Source of the DNA: Bacteroidota bacterium
GTDB lineage: Bacteria; Bacteroidota; Bacteroidia; Bacteroidales; F082
Assembly: GCA_016845175.1 (NCBI GenBank)
Contig: JAERTD010000014.1
Coordinates: 186,001 to 250,000 of the forward strand
Reading direction: 5' to 3'
DNA: 64,000 bases
The notes under the pieces were generated by a model. That model was not told where the DNA came from. It worked only from the letters and a program-made list of their open reading frames with translations, and made no database searches. The position numbers were made by a program, and so were the translations under genes. The first letter of the stretch is position 1. The number at the start of each line of letters is the position of its first letter. Positions 45,583 to 52,867 of the stretch are shown here, one piece after another.

Positions 45583-46876
45583 ACTTGAAGAGCTGATTCA
45601 GTTGTTTCTTAACCTCTTCAAAATCAGGATTAATTGGAAATGCCAATTGAGGCTTCAAATAATGGAGTTTGTGTGATTTTTTGAATACATCTTCACCACC
45701 GCCTGTGATGTTTAACATGATTAAGGCGTCTTTTTCCAGGCTGTTGTTTTTGGCTGCCTCAATTAATGTAGCTGTGGCAATGGCTGCTGCTGGATGAATA
45801 TCAATGCCTTCAGTTTGTTGAAATAAATCGGCAGCTTCTTTGGCCTCTTCGTTGCTTGCCAATAATACATCTCCTTGGGTATCTTTTAGGGCATCATACA
45901 AACCTCCAGCAATTGGGTAGGGTGGTTTTCGATTGGAGAGCACCTTGGCATCTATAGCCTCCACCTGCTGCCTTGCCAATGTGTCATCAAGTGGTAACAT
46001 GGCTCTTGAATCTGCCTTCCAGGTATCATAAATTGGAGTAAAGGGTTTGTTCTGGGAAACCATTAGTTTCATCTTATTGTTTCCGAACCTGCCATCTTCA
46101 TTAAAGCGCAGATTGGCTTCCCAGGCAGCTATGGCCCCGGTTCCACTTCCTACAGCCTGAAAATAATAATCCGGTATCTTACCTATGGTAGTTACTGCTG
46201 ACAGAACGGTGGTTCCCATCCCATCTCTTCTGGCTACATTTTTGGCTCCGCCTTCCGCAACAAAAGCCTCCATCTGACAGGCCAGATTGGATAAATGTAT
46301 GGCATCAAAATAATCACTTCCGGATTCACTGACAATTAATTTTACGCAATCGGCAATGGGTTCATCAAACCACAAGGCATTAATATTATCTTCCGGAACA
46401 CAGAGTAACAATGGGATATTATTATCTGAACACACCCTGGCAAAAGCCCTTGCCGTATTACCGGCGGATGCCACTACCAGTATTTTCTTCTCTTTTTCAT
46501 CCAGTCTGCCGCATACCGAATAAGCTTCAGTTTCTTTGAATGAGCAGGTTTTCATTTGTATGCCTCTTTCAGGCCAATAGCCACTGAAGGTGATCCAAAG
46601 GTTTTCAAGGCCAAGTTTTTTTGAGAGCCCTTGACTTTTATAGGTTACAGGAGCATAAGAACCAATAAGAGACCTATGGATGGGGAGCCAATCGGAAAAC
46701 TGGTATAAACCTCTCGTATTAGGCCCTTTATGTAGTTGATTGTTTTCGTACAGAGCTCTGATTAAACTGGGGTTATTCTCATCGGGGGCATCAAGTAACC
46801 AACCACTATCCTCAAATATGTTTCCGGTAGCAATTGATTGGAGTTGATAATTCGTAGGCAAAGGATGCTCTTCCAT
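45581..46876 (-). CDS. Cysteate synthase-like PLP enzyme (threonine synthase family)
   Basis: A 431-residue fold II PLP enzyme. Although related to threonine synthase, its motifs match archaeal cysteate synthase as I recall it: GLYQFSDWLPIHR (56-68), PVTYKSQGLSKKLGLENLW, TFSGYWPERG (97-105), TCSFKETEAY with the PLP Lys114, VVASAGNTARAFARV, EGGAKNVARRDGMGT and YYFQAVGSGTGAIAAWEANLR. Cysteate synthase makes L-cysteate from O-phosphoserine and sulfite. In Bacteroidota cysteate starts sulfonolipid (capnine) synthesis. It is monocistronic. The N-terminus lacks the zinc-ribbon cysteines seen in the archaeal enzyme. Annotation pipelines may call it threonine synthase; I prefer cysteate synthase. Confidence 0.75.
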   Translation of the reverse strand: MEEHPLPTNYQLQSIATGNIFEDSGWLLDAPDENNPSLIRALYENNQLHKGPNTRGLYQFSDWLPIHRSLIGSYAPVTYKSQGLSKKLGLENLWITFSGYWPERGIQMKTCSFKETEAYSVCGRLDEKEKKILVVASAGNTARAFARVCSDNNIPLLLCVPEDNINALWFDEPIADCVKLIVSESGSDYFDAIHLSNLACQMEAFVAEGGAKNVARRDGMGTTVLSAVTTIGKIPDYYFQAVGSGTGAIAAWEANLRFNEDGRFGNNKMKLMVSQNKPFTPIYDTWKADSRAMLPLDDTLARQQVEAIDAKVLSNRKPPYPIAGGLYDALKDTQGDVLLASNEEAKEAADLFQQTEGIDIHPAAAIATATLIEAAKNNSLEKDALIMLNITGGGEDVFKKSHKLHYLKPQLAFPINPDFEEVKKQLNQLFK

Positions 46877-46894
46877 AAGTGTGAGTTTAAGCTA

Positions 46895-46902
46895 CAAAAA
46901 TA
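46895..46902 (-). promoter_or_regulatory. Bacteroidota -7 element for the cysteate synthase-like gene
   Basis: On the minus strand TATTTTTG matches TAnnTTTG, 19 bases upstream of the ATG at 46876. Confidence 0.5.
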
Positions 46903-46989
46903 GAAATATGATAACAGTCTCTAAGCATTTCATCTGCTTCTTTCACATCTTCTCAAATGAATGAGTAAAACCTTCAAAATTTTACTTTT

Positions 46990-47364
46990 TTAGGAATCCA
47001 TCCATAGCAAGGCAGCCTCGTTGGTACTAAAGGCCCGGATGTCGATTTCAGGATAATGATTGGCAGCAAAGATGGGTAATACGATAGAGTCGGGTGAATC
47101 TGCAACCACTGCAATCTTTAATTTCTTAAAAATGGCTTCATGGCTTTTAAACAACTCCAACAACATTTTAAGTTGCTCGAGGTCTATTTGAAGCTTGCCA
47201 TCACAGAGGTCATTAATAATTCCCTTGTAAAGCCGTTTTTTTAAATATTCTTCAATGATGAATTCCCAGGAAGTATAGATTTCATGGAAGGTTACTGTTC
47301 CGCAAAAACGCCTGTGTATCAGCCCTTTTTCCTTATCTTCAATTAGTTCAATATTAGATGTCAC
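46990..47364 (-). CDS. Small SpoIIAA/STAS-like protein of unknown function
   Basis: A 124-residue soluble protein with alternating strands and helices: an N-terminal hairpin (IELIEDKEKGLIHRRFCGTV), a helix with SWEFIIEEYLKK, the strand YKGIINDLCDG, another helix, and then KLKIAVVADSPDS. This pattern resembles Bacteroidota proteins annotated as STAS/SpoIIAA-like, which often sit alone. No partner kinase or phosphatase is adjacent. Function unknown. Confidence 0.6.
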   Translation of the reverse strand: MTSNIELIEDKEKGLIHRRFCGTVTFHEIYTSWEFIIEEYLKKRLYKGIINDLCDGKLQIDLEQLKMLLELFKSHEAIFKKLKIAVVADSPDSIVLPIFAANHYPEIDIRAFSTNEAALLWMDS

Positions 47365-47406
47365 GATACAATTGTTGTTGTTGGATTAGTGGTGTTACGT
47401 AGAAAT

Positions 47407-47414
47407 CAAAGTTA
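47407..47414 (-). promoter_or_regulatory. Bacteroidota -7 element for the SpoIIAA-like gene
   Basis: On the minus strand TAACTTTG matches TAnnTTTG, 43 bases upstream of the start at 47364. Confidence 0.4.
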
Positions 47415-47474
47415 CGAAAAGCGATTGGATTTGAATACTGCTTCAGGACTCATGAATTGCTAGGCTAAATACTT

Positions 47475-47482
47475 TAGTTTTG
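47475..47482 (+). promoter_or_regulatory. Bacteroidota -7 element for glgB
   Basis: TAGTTTTG matches TAnnTTTG. TTG at 47457-47459 lies 15 bases upstream, and the glgB ATG is 20 bases downstream. Confidence 0.5.
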
Positions 47483-47501
47483 TTTACTGAAATACATCGT
47501 C

Positions 47502-49511
47502 ATGAAAAATTTAGCATTAGTTGCCAACGATCCTTGGTTAAAACCTTTCGAAGCTACTATCAATTCAAGGTTTGATAAGGCCAAAAGAAAAGGGCAGCTT
47601 TTTTCTTCTGGAAGCAAATCTTTAGCTGATGCAGCCAACGCACATTTGTTTTTTGGGCTGCATTTCACCGGAGAATCATGGGTTATCAGGGAATGGGCAC
47701 CAAATGCTGAATCCATCCATATCATTGGAGATTTCTCAAACTGGAAACCAGAAGAAAGCTATCGTTTTAAGGCCATCGGTGATGGAAATTGGGAATGTGT
47801 ACTACCCAAAGAAGCATTAGAACACAAGATGCTATATAAATTGCTGATCTCATGGGAAGGTGGTAGCCATGAGCGACTTCCAGCTTATTGTAGGCGTGTG
47901 GTTCAGGACGAAGAAACTAAGATTTTCTCTGCTCAGGTATGGCAACCAGGGAAAACCTTTCAATGGAAGCATAAACAGCCTCCGAAAGTTGTGAACCCCT
48001 TAATTTATGAAGCGCATATTGGTATGTCAACCGAAGAGTTTCGGGTGGGGACTTATCAGGAGTTTACCATAAAGGTACTGCCACGAATTGCCAAATTGGG
48101 CTATAATATGATCCAGCTCATGGCCATACAGGAGCATCCCTATTATGGATCATTTGGCTATCAGGTTTCAAACTTTTATGCACCTTCCTCAAGATTTGGT
48201 ACCCCTGAAGACTTAAAAGAACTCATCGATGCTGCTCATGGATTGGGAATCAGTGTGATTCTAGATGTTGTTCACTCCCATGCAGTGAAGAATGAAGTGG
48301 AGGGGCTGAGCAAATTTGATGGTACGGATTACCAATATTTTCATGCCGGAGCTAAAGGAGATCATCCCATTTGGGACTCCCGCTGTTTCGACTATGGAAA
48401 GGATGAAGTACTCCATTTTTTATTGTCCAATTGCAAATACTGGTTAGAAGAGTTTCAATTCGATGGTTTCCGCTTCGATGGTGTGACCAGTATGATCTAT
48501 ACCCACCATGGTTTGGGCATCGATTTTACCACCTATGATATGTATTACAATGGTGATCAGGATGAAGATGCCTTGGTATACCTAAGTCTGGCCAACCAAC
48601 TCATTCACCAAATCAATCCAAACGCCATTACCATTGCAGAAGATGTTAGCGGCATGCCGGGGATGGCTTCTCCTGCCTATGACGGAGGTCTTGATTTTGA
48701 CTTTCGGATGTCCATGGGTGTGGCCGATTTGTGGATAAAAATGATCAAAGAAGTCAAAGACGAAGATTGGCATATGGGTGACTTATTTTATCAGCTAACC
48801 AATAAAAGAGCGGATGAACGAACCATCAGTTATGCCGAAAGCCACGATCAGGCAATGGTTGGAGATAAAACGGTTATTTTCAGACTTATGGATTCCAAAA
48901 TGTATACAGCCATGCACCTCTCGGATACCGACCTTCAGGTGGATAGAGGTATGGCTTTACACAAAATGATCCGCTTGCTGACCCTTACCACAGCTGGTGA
49001 TGGTTATTTAAATTTTATGGGAAATGAATTCGGTCATCCCGAATGGATAGACTTCCCCAGAGAAGGGAATGATTGGAGTTTCCAGTATGCAAGACGTCAA
49101 TGGTCGTTGGTTGATGATTCCGATCTGCGGTATTTTTATCTCAACGCCTTTGATGAAGATATGATCCATTGTTTCAAAAAAGAAGAGGTATTGAGCGATA
49201 CACCCAAAGCACTAATTCAAAACATCGATGATCAGGTACTGGTTATAGAGCGTAGAGGTTTGCTTTTTGTGTTCAATTTTAATCCTTCAAAATCCTTTGA
49301 AGATTTTGGTATTGAAACCAGTTTGGGTAGCTATAGCCTCATTCTTCAAACTGATGCAGCTCCCTATGCCGGTTTTAATCGTATCGATGATACAAGACCA
49401 TACCATACGCTGAGTCACAAAGGCATTCATCTGCTCAAAATATACATTCCGAGCAGAACGGCTTTGGTATTCAAAAAAAAAAAAGTGACTGGTTTGATAC
49501 CAGCCACTTAA
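47502..49511 (+). CDS. glgB: 1,4-alpha-glucan branching enzyme (GH13 family)
   Basis: A 669-residue enzyme with an N-terminal CBM48-type domain (WVIREWAPNAESIHIIGDFS) and a GH13 barrel in the eukaryote-like branching-enzyme branch: YEAHIGMSTEEFRVG, ILDVVHSHAVKN, FRFDGVTSMIYTHHG with the nucleophile Asp around residue 325, AEDVSGMPG with the acid/base Glu around 380, and YAESHDQAMVGDKT. It makes alpha-1,6 branches in glycogen. The C-terminal end is encoded by a 12-A tract (KKKK) followed by a hairpin that also serves the opposing gene as a terminator. The N-terminus has a 100-residue extension before the barrel, normal for this branch. Confidence 0.92.
   Translation: MKNLALVANDPWLKPFEATINSRFDKAKRKGQLFSSGSKSLADAANAHLFFGLHFTGESWVIREWAPNAESIHIIGDFSNWKPEESYRFKAIGDGNWECVLPKEALEHKMLYKLLISWEGGSHERLPAYCRRVVQDEETKIFSAQVWQPGKTFQWKHKQPPKVVNPLIYEAHIGMSTEEFRVGTYQEFTIKVLPRIAKLGYNMIQLMAIQEHPYYGSFGYQVSNFYAPSSRFGTPEDLKELIDAAHGLGISVILDVVHSHAVKNEVEGLSKFDGTDYQYFHAGAKGDHPIWDSRCFDYGKDEVLHFLLSNCKYWLEEFQFDGFRFDGVTSMIYTHHGLGIDFTTYDMYYNGDQDEDALVYLSLANQLIHQINPNAITIAEDVSGMPGMASPAYDGGLDFDFRMSMGVADLWIKMIKEVKDEDWHMGDLFYQLTNKRADERTISYAESHDQAMVGDKTVIFRLMDSKMYTAMHLSDTDLQVDRGMALHKMIRLLTLTTAGDGYLNFMGNEFGHPEWIDFPREGNDWSFQYARRQWSLVDDSDLRYFYLNAFDEDMIHCFKKEEVLSDTPKALIQNIDDQVLVIERRGLLFVFNFNPSKSFEDFGIETSLGSYSLILQTDAAPYAGFNRIDDTRPYHTLSHKGIHLLKIYIPSRTALVFKKKKVTGLIPAT
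49473..49509 (-). terminator. Hairpin terminator embedded in the glgB 3' end
   Basis: AAGTGACTGGT (49483-49493) pairs with ACCAGCCACTT (49499-49509) with one mismatch. On the minus strand it is followed by twelve Us from the A tract at 49473-49484, suiting termination of the DUF1761 transcript. The same bases encode the last glgB codons. Confidence 0.65.
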
Positions 49512-49517
49512 AATGTT

Positions 49518-49940
49518 TTAGGCTTTTTCCTTTGTCCAGGCACCAAGAATGAGTCCTGTAATGGTCCAGCATACCATAGTATATCCACCGGTAACCCAAG
49601 ATAAACCATAGGGGCTCTGGGCATACATATTATTGACCATGGTAGGCAGATAAAACAAACCGAAGGCAATTACCAAACCGGTAATGGCTCCTTTCATGGC
49701 AGAAGCAATTTGCATTTTCATAAATACCCAGGCCAATACATAAACACTTATGGCGGTGGCAATTATATTGCTGATCCACAATCCGGCACCCGGAGGATTT
49801 GCTTCAACAAACTCGGCGGTTAAACCCACATAACCCAGCCAAAGTTCTCCAAAAATAGGACCATACCACAGAAATCCCATGGCGAAAAAAACAATCACAC
49901 TAACCCATACAGCTGCATGGTTCATTTTCAATTCTTTCAT
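49518..49940 (-). CDS. DUF1761 family membrane protein
   Basis: A 140-residue protein with four transmembrane helices. The family signature VIVFFAMGFLWYGPIFGELW (residues 15-34) follows the first helix start, then GLWISNIIATAISVYVLAW and a Gly-rich last helix with TMVCWTITGLILGAW. DUF1761 proteins are small membrane proteins of unknown role. It converges on glgB with only 6 bases between the stops. Confidence 0.75.
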   Translation of the reverse strand: MKELKMNHAAVWVSVIVFFAMGFLWYGPIFGELWLGYVGLTAEFVEANPPGAGLWISNIIATAISVYVLAWVFMKMQIASAMKGAITGLVIAFGLFYLPTMVNNMYAQSPYGLSWVTGGYTMVCWTITGLILGAWTKEKA

Positions 49941-50151
49941 AGCATTAGTTTTAAAACAGTATTAATGGTTTATGGTGAATATTATACATGAGTTTTTTAT
50001 TTCTTCTCCCAACTAACGATGCAACCTCCTTTGCACTGTTATTTTAACAGTCCGAGTATCATGCTATTATTATTTGTCCCCAAAGTTAATTTTTTTGATC
50101 TGTAATAACAAATAATTTAGAAACATTATAAATAACCTTAAAAAATTGTAT

Positions 50152-50159
50152 TATTTTTG
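50152..50159 (+). promoter_or_regulatory. Bacteroidota -7 element for the FKBP gene
   Basis: TATTTTTG matches TAnnTTTG. It overlaps a possible upstream TTG start, so transcription begins after that codon and the ATG at 50188 is the start. Confidence 0.5.
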
Positions 50160-50187
50160 TGCCCAAACATTCGTAATACATACTGAA

Positions 50188-50838
50188 ATGCATATAGAAA
50201 AAAATACTGTTGCTACCTTATCGTATAGCATGCACATCGACAAACCGGATGGCGAGTTGGTGGAATTGGCAGATGAGCAGCAACCAAGAGAGATGATATT
50301 TGGTTTTGATAGCCTCATACCTGGGTTTGAAAAACAAATGATGCAAAAGCAATTGGGTGAAGAATTTAGTTTCGTTGTCCAGCCTGAAGAGGCTTTCGGT
50401 CACTACCGCGACGAAATGCTGGTAGATGTTCCCAAACAGGCTTTCATAATCAATGGTGAGTTGAGAAACGATTTGTTGTTCCTGGGTAATGAAATATCCA
50501 TGATGGATAATCAGGGCAATCCAATCAAAGGTAAAGTGCTGGAAATTAACGAGGAAAAAGTGAAAATGGATTTCAATCACCACTTATCAGGCAAGAGATT
50601 GTTTGTAAAAGGTAAGGTGATGGGCATACGCGAAGTAACCCCTGAAGATTTGCAACCCAAAGGAGGATGTGGTTCAGGATGTGGTTGTGGTAGCGGTCAG
50701 AAAGAAGAATCGGCTGGCGGTTGCTGCTCCAGTGGCAGCGGTCACGAACACCATCACCATGGTGAAGACGATTGTCAGGTATGTGGCAATCCTCCTGAAC
50801 AACAAGGACAAGGCATCGGTGGATGCCAATGTGGATAA
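50188..50838 (+). CDS. FKBP-type peptidyl-prolyl isomerase, SlyD-like with metal-binding tail
   Basis: A 216-residue cytoplasmic protein starting at MHIEKNT. The SlyD-type FKBP domain is recognisable from FGFDSLIPGFEKQM, the QPEEAFGHYRDEMLVDVPK loop and the insert-in-flap domain (GNPIKGKVLEINEEKVKMDF), ending LFVKGKVMGIREV. The last ~55 residues form a Cys/His-rich tail (CGSGCGCGSG, CCSSGSGHEHHHHGEDDCQVC), richer in Cys than E. coli SlyD. SlyD acts as isomerase/chaperone and nickel donor for hydrogenase maturation; here no nickel hydrogenase is visible, so the metal role is open. A strong terminator follows. Confidence 0.88.
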   Translation: MHIEKNTVATLSYSMHIDKPDGELVELADEQQPREMIFGFDSLIPGFEKQMMQKQLGEEFSFVVQPEEAFGHYRDEMLVDVPKQAFIINGELRNDLLFLGNEISMMDNQGNPIKGKVLEINEEKVKMDFNHHLSGKRLFVKGKVMGIREVTPEDLQPKGGCGSGCGCGSGQKEESAGGCCSSGSGHEHHHHGEDDCQVCGNPPEQQGQGIGGCQCG

Positions 50839-50861
50839 GACTTCATTTTATTTTTAAGGCC

Positions 50862-50897
50862 AGGCCTCAGTACGATCAGTACTGAGGCCTTTTTTTT
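50862..50897 (+). terminator. Strong rho-independent terminator after the FKBP gene
   Basis: AGGCCTCAGTAC (50862-50873) pairs perfectly with GTACTGAGGCCT (50879-50890) around a 5-base loop, followed by seven more Ts. Confidence 0.95.
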
Positions 50898-51129
50898 CGT
50901 TTATTTTCCGGGTTGGACCGGTCTATCGTGATGCCAGCACCTGTATTCGTTACTTGGGGTTCATATTTACTGTATAAAAAGTAAAAAGTGTAAAATTATT
51001 TAACACTTGACAAAGCCTTGTTTATCAGCAGTTAGTACACCAGGTGTTAAAAAACTTTACAATTTCATTCATTTTGCCAATGACATAAAAAATCCTATAA
51101 AGCATTACAAAACAGCACGATACATCTTT

Positions 51130-51145
51130 TGGCACACAGATTGAA
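51130..51145 (+). promoter_or_regulatory. Candidate sigma-54 (-24/-12) promoter
   Basis: TTGGCACACAGATTGAA aligns with TGGCAC-N5-TTGCW, keeping GG at -24 but replacing the -12 C with A. It lies about 55 bases before the start at 51201. A sigma-54 activator is encoded at 60516 in this window. Confidence 0.35.
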
Positions 51146-51186
51146 ATAGGGTAGGCAACATTTTATTTGATTATTCTAAAAAAATC

Positions 51187-51193
51187 TGGAGGA
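51187..51193 (+). promoter_or_regulatory. Strong Shine-Dalgarno for the receiver-Lrp gene
   Basis: TGGAGGA lies 7 bases before the ATG at 51201. Most Bacteroidota genes lack such a site, so this and the similar ones at 52847 and 54625 stand out. Confidence 0.6.
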
Positions 51194-51200
51194 TATAACG

Positions 51201-52199
51201 ATGCAAAAAAGAGTATTACTAGTAGATGATGAGTCATCTTTGAGAAGATCACTGACCCTGAGCCTGAATCAGGAAGGTTATGATGTGGAACCATGTGACA
51301 ATGGAATCTGTGCACTGAAAAAAATGGAAGTGTACAAAGAAAATAACATTAGCCTGGATACCATAGTACTGGATGTCCGTTTGCCTGATATTGATGGCAT
51401 TTCACTTGGTAAGATCATAAAATCCAAATACCCTGAAACCGCCATCGTTTTTATTTCAGGATATACAGATACTGCCAACCAGCGTGAGATAGAAGGTCTC
51501 AACAGCACTTCATTCTTACAAAAGCCATTCAGTATCCAGGATCTTACCTACCAATTTACGGAACTTTCAAAGGTAAAATCAACCGCAACCCAGGTGGTTG
51601 TTGGTGAAGATGCTGCCACTCAGCAGTCAGTATCAGCCTATGCTTTGATTAAATTAAACAAAGAAGCTGATTTCTTCGAAACCCATCGCAAACTGTATTT
51701 CATGGACAATGTGCTCTACTGTGATGCAACCAAAGGCGATTATGATATCTTTCTGCTCATGCAATCAGCTTCCATTGAAGGATGCAAACATTTCTGCAGC
51801 ACTTTAAAAGACGAAGTTGAAGGTATTGATACTGTCGATTTTCTCGAGGTGGGCATGCCAGTATTGGAAAGCAGCCTTCAAAATGTAATCAATACAGTTG
51901 AACAGCATAAATCAGATGAAAATATAATAGCTGACAATCCAAGAGACCTCAGCCAGAAACTCTGCTCCTACGTACTTCTTGAAATTGAAAGGGAAAAATT
52001 AGATAAAGTCTATCCCATACTACGCCTCAACGAAAACATCGTGTACTGCGATTATACCTCAGGCAAATACAATCTGGTTTTGATGGTAGCAGGCGATTAT
52101 TTCTCAGGAATCGACAAATTCATTGAGAACAAAATCGCCAACCTTGATGGTGTACTTAAGGTGAAAGAATACCCTGTAATCAATTTATTCGAGATGTAA
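51201..52199 (+). CDS. Receiver domain fused to two Lrp/AsnC-type ligand-binding domains
   Basis: A 332-residue protein. Residues 1-120 are a complete receiver: acidic pair in VLLVDDESSL, phospho-Asp58 in IVLDVRLPDIDG, a Thr/Ser-side FISGYTD and the conserved Lys in FLQKPF. Two RAM/AsnC-like alpha-beta repeats follow: SAYALIKLNKEADFF...MDNVLYCDATKGDYDIFLLM (about 145-225) and CSYVLLEIEREKLDKVYPIL...ENIVYCDYTSGKYNLVLMV (about 255-330), each ending in a 'VDFLEVG' or 'VKEYPVIN' strand. There is no DNA-binding domain. It probably senses or oligomerises rather than binding DNA directly. It lies 170 bases upstream of the NuoE/NuoF/fusion operon. Confidence 0.8.
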   Translation: MQKRVLLVDDESSLRRSLTLSLNQEGYDVEPCDNGICALKKMEVYKENNISLDTIVLDVRLPDIDGISLGKIIKSKYPETAIVFISGYTDTANQREIEGLNSTSFLQKPFSIQDLTYQFTELSKVKSTATQVVVGEDAATQQSVSAYALIKLNKEADFFETHRKLYFMDNVLYCDATKGDYDIFLLMQSASIEGCKHFCSTLKDEVEGIDTVDFLEVGMPVLESSLQNVINTVEQHKSDENIIADNPRDLSQKLCSYVLLEIEREKLDKVYPILRLNENIVYCDYTSGKYNLVLMVAGDYFSGIDKFIENKIANLDGVLKVKEYPVINLFEM

Positions 52200-52276
52200 G
52201 TTAAACAGCTGAGAACCTATGACAGTACTACCACAATACGATCTGGTCGTACCCATATTATCCTTCAATTGATGGG

Positions 52277-52329
52277 CTGAGCGAATTGAAGACCACACCC
52301 TGGCGGGCCGTGTGCTTCAGTTGGCTCAG
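52277..52329 (+). promoter_or_regulatory. Extended hairpin in the nuoE leader, possible terminator/attenuator
   Basis: CTGAGC (52277-52282) pairs with GCTCAG (52324-52329); AATTGAAG (52284-52291) with CTTCAGTT (52315-52322, one wobble); and CACAC (52294-52298) with GTGTG (52310-52314). A G-G mismatch and a 2-base bulge separate the blocks, and the loop is 11 bases. TTTGTTGTTTT follows. It can terminate the upstream gene or act in the leader of nuoE. Confidence 0.55.
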
Positions 52330-52369
52330 TTTGTTGTTTTCGGATGGTTTTCAACAAAACAAAATATTC

Positions 52370-52867
52370 ATGGAAGTAGCAGAGAAAAAAGAAGTCAATG
52401 CTTTTAAAAAGGATTTAATTGCCAAAAGGAACCAACAGGGATCGTTGATTCCTTTGCTACAGTCGGCTCAGGATTCCTATGGTTATATACCTGAAAAGGC
52501 CATTCATTATATAAGCGAAATTGTAAACATTCCTCCTTCAGATATTTATGGGGTGATTACTTTTTATGCCCAATTCCGTTTGCAGCCTTTAGGGGATAAT
52601 GTCATTAGGATTTGTGAAGGCACAGCTTGCCATGTGAATGGAGCCAAAAGTATCCTAAGTGTATTGCAAGAGGAATTAAACATAAGCGTAGATGAAACCA
52701 CAGATGATGGAAAATTTACGCTTCAATCAGTGGCCTGCCTTGGTTGCTGTTCATTGGCACCGGTGATTATGATCAATGAGGAAACACACGGTAACCTCAC
52801 AGCAAAATCCTTGCGTAAGATTATCAAACAATATAAGAGAAACAACAAAGGGGAGGCAAAACAATGA
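52370..52867 (+). CDS. nuoE: NADH dehydrogenase-type thioredoxin-like [2Fe-2S] subunit (NuoE/HydC-like)
   Basis: A 165-residue subunit. It has the helical N-terminus (SLIPLLQSAQDSYGYIPEKA), GVITFYAQFRLQPLG, and the four cluster cysteines arranged C-x4-C in RICEGTACHVNGA and C-x3-C in ACLGCCSLAPV. The start is put at MEVAEKK (52370) because the longer frame reads through the leader hairpin. It overlaps the nuoF-like gene by 4 bases (ATGA). It passes electrons from the NADH/FMN site of the next subunit, as in NuoE, HydC or HndA. The other complex I genes are absent. Confidence 0.9.
   Translation: MEVAEKKEVNAFKKDLIAKRNQQGSLIPLLQSAQDSYGYIPEKAIHYISEIVNIPPSDIYGVITFYAQFRLQPLGDNVIRICEGTACHVNGAKSILSVLQEELNISVDETTDDGKFTLQSVACLGCCSLAPVIMINEETHGNLTAKSLRKIIKQYKRNNKGEAKQ
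52847..52856 (+). promoter_or_regulatory. Strong Shine-Dalgarno for the NuoF-like gene
   Basis: AAAGGGGAGG lies 7 bases before ATG 52864, within the end of the nuoE-like gene. Confidence 0.6.

Larger units (their letters stand above)
50898..51200 (+). other. Leader/promoter region of the receiver-Lrp gene
   Basis: This 303-base AT-rich gap holds a sigma-54-like promoter match at 51130-51145 and a strong Shine-Dalgarno at 51187-51193. It contains no gene-like frame. Confidence 0.5.

Noticed and set aside
45581-46876. Threonine synthase (thrC)
   Set aside because: The motif pattern around FSGYWPERG and TCSFKETEAY agrees better with cysteate synthase. The two share a fold, so this is a preference rather than proof.
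50146-50187. TTG start of the FKBP gene at 50146
   Set aside because: A -7 promoter element lies inside this extension, which has no FKBP homology; the ATG at 50188 is used.
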